A stretch of 52,459 nt of DNA from Carboxylicivirga caseinilyticus. GTDB lineage: Bacteria; Bacteroidota; Bacteroidia; Bacteroidales; Marinilabiliaceae. The notes beneath the pieces were generated by a model. That model was given only the letters and a program-made list of their open reading frames with translations, ran no database searches and was not told the DNA's origin. Made by a program: the position numbers and the translations under genes. The DNA lies in NCBI GenBank assembly GCA_025499705.1, contig JAFMVE010000044.1:1-52459 (forward strand), written 5' to 3'. This document shows positions 52,401 to 52,459 of this stretch, piece after piece. Each line of letters starts with the position of its first letter. The first letter of the stretch is position 1.

Positions 52401-52459
52401 ATTATTCAAAAAAATGGAGTTCTTCCTTAAATTATTTCATCCAGCTGAGAGCTTATATG
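52401..52459 (-). other. Window end, possible tail of a minus-strand gene
   Basis: A minus-strand frame is open from the window edge to TAA at 52427-52429 (ending SSQLDEII), which would fit a convergent gene beyond the edge. Ten codons are far too few to support it. Confidence 0.15.

Noticed and set aside
52427-52459. Partial minus-strand gene at the right edge
   Set aside because: Only ten open codons are visible, which is expected by chance.

Overview
The window reads as chromosomal DNA of a Bacteroidota bacterium, most likely class Bacteroidia (a Marinilabiliales-type lineage is my guess; no rRNA is present to test it). The basis is: AT-rich DNA; a MurF-alanine racemase fusion; gliding-type lipoprotein GldB; DUF1573, DUF4249, DUF5063 and PorT-like proteins; a TonB-dependent receptor with an N-terminal carboxypeptidase-regulatory-like domain; and promoters with the Bacteroidota -7 box TAnnTTTG in place of sigma70 boxes. 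Ribosome-binding sites of the Shine-Dalgarno type are mostly absent, which is normal for the phylum. About 46 genes are supported, one of them a 55-residue ferredoxin. No tRNA, rRNA, CRISPR array, intact insertion sequence or prophage was seen.

Layout. 1-358: gene-free, with a repeat-like stretch and a doubtful micro-ORF. 359-3608 (minus): YjjG-type HAD phosphatase, coiled-coil lipoprotein, rsmI, and an uncharacterised protein with a Glu/Val/Lys-rich linker. 3680-6701 (plus): tdk and murF-alr, divergent from the previous group. 6713-9810 (minus): Crp/Fnr regulator, nadE, PorT-like barrel. 9880-12237 (plus): gldB, a nitrilase-family amidase and 5-formyl-THF cyclo-ligase, closed by a strong terminator. 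12275-13804 (minus): ferredoxin and an M20 amidohydrolase. 14093-19082 (plus): DUF1573 protein, MeaB, a TlpA-like lipoprotein and dihydrolipoyl dehydrogenase. 19127-26848 (minus): DUF2752/TM2 pair, a lipoprotein, three parvulin-type periplasmic chaperones in a row, and guaB. 27091-32743 (minus): ZIP transporter, GNAT enzyme, beta-carbonic anhydrase, GNAT-nitrilase fusion and an MscS channel. 33083-36365 (plus): a TonB-C-domain protein, a GH43/SGNH-esterase pair and a PepSY membrane protein. 36545-44590 (plus): nucleic-acid genes (RecQ-like helicase, DUF5063, RNase D-like exonuclease, rRNA methyltransferase, DEAD-box helicase, Tex). 44571-46061 (minus): orphan sensor histidine kinase. 46266-52357 (plus): Na+/alanine-type symporter, a lysine exporter LysO split over two genes, and a TonB-dependent receptor/DUF4249 lipoprotein pair.

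How the genes fit together. Most of the window is housekeeping: envelope biogenesis (MurF-Alr, parvulins, PorT-like barrel, lipoproteins), cofactor and nucleotide metabolism (NadE, FTHF ligase, GuaB, Tdk, Lpd, MeaB) and RNA handling. The accessory-looking parts are the GH43/SGNH pair, the receptor/DUF4249 pair and the transporters.

I found no clearly novel multi-gene system. The most unusual signals are regulatory or architectural: two GTTCA-N4-TGAAC dyads exactly 21 bp apart upstream of the TonB-C-domain gene; a perfect 14-bp palindrome upstream of guaB; a roughly 125-residue soluble insertion with an internal repeat inside the symporter; the two-gene LysO; and a three-gene parvulin operon whose middle member lacks a recognisable isomerase domain.
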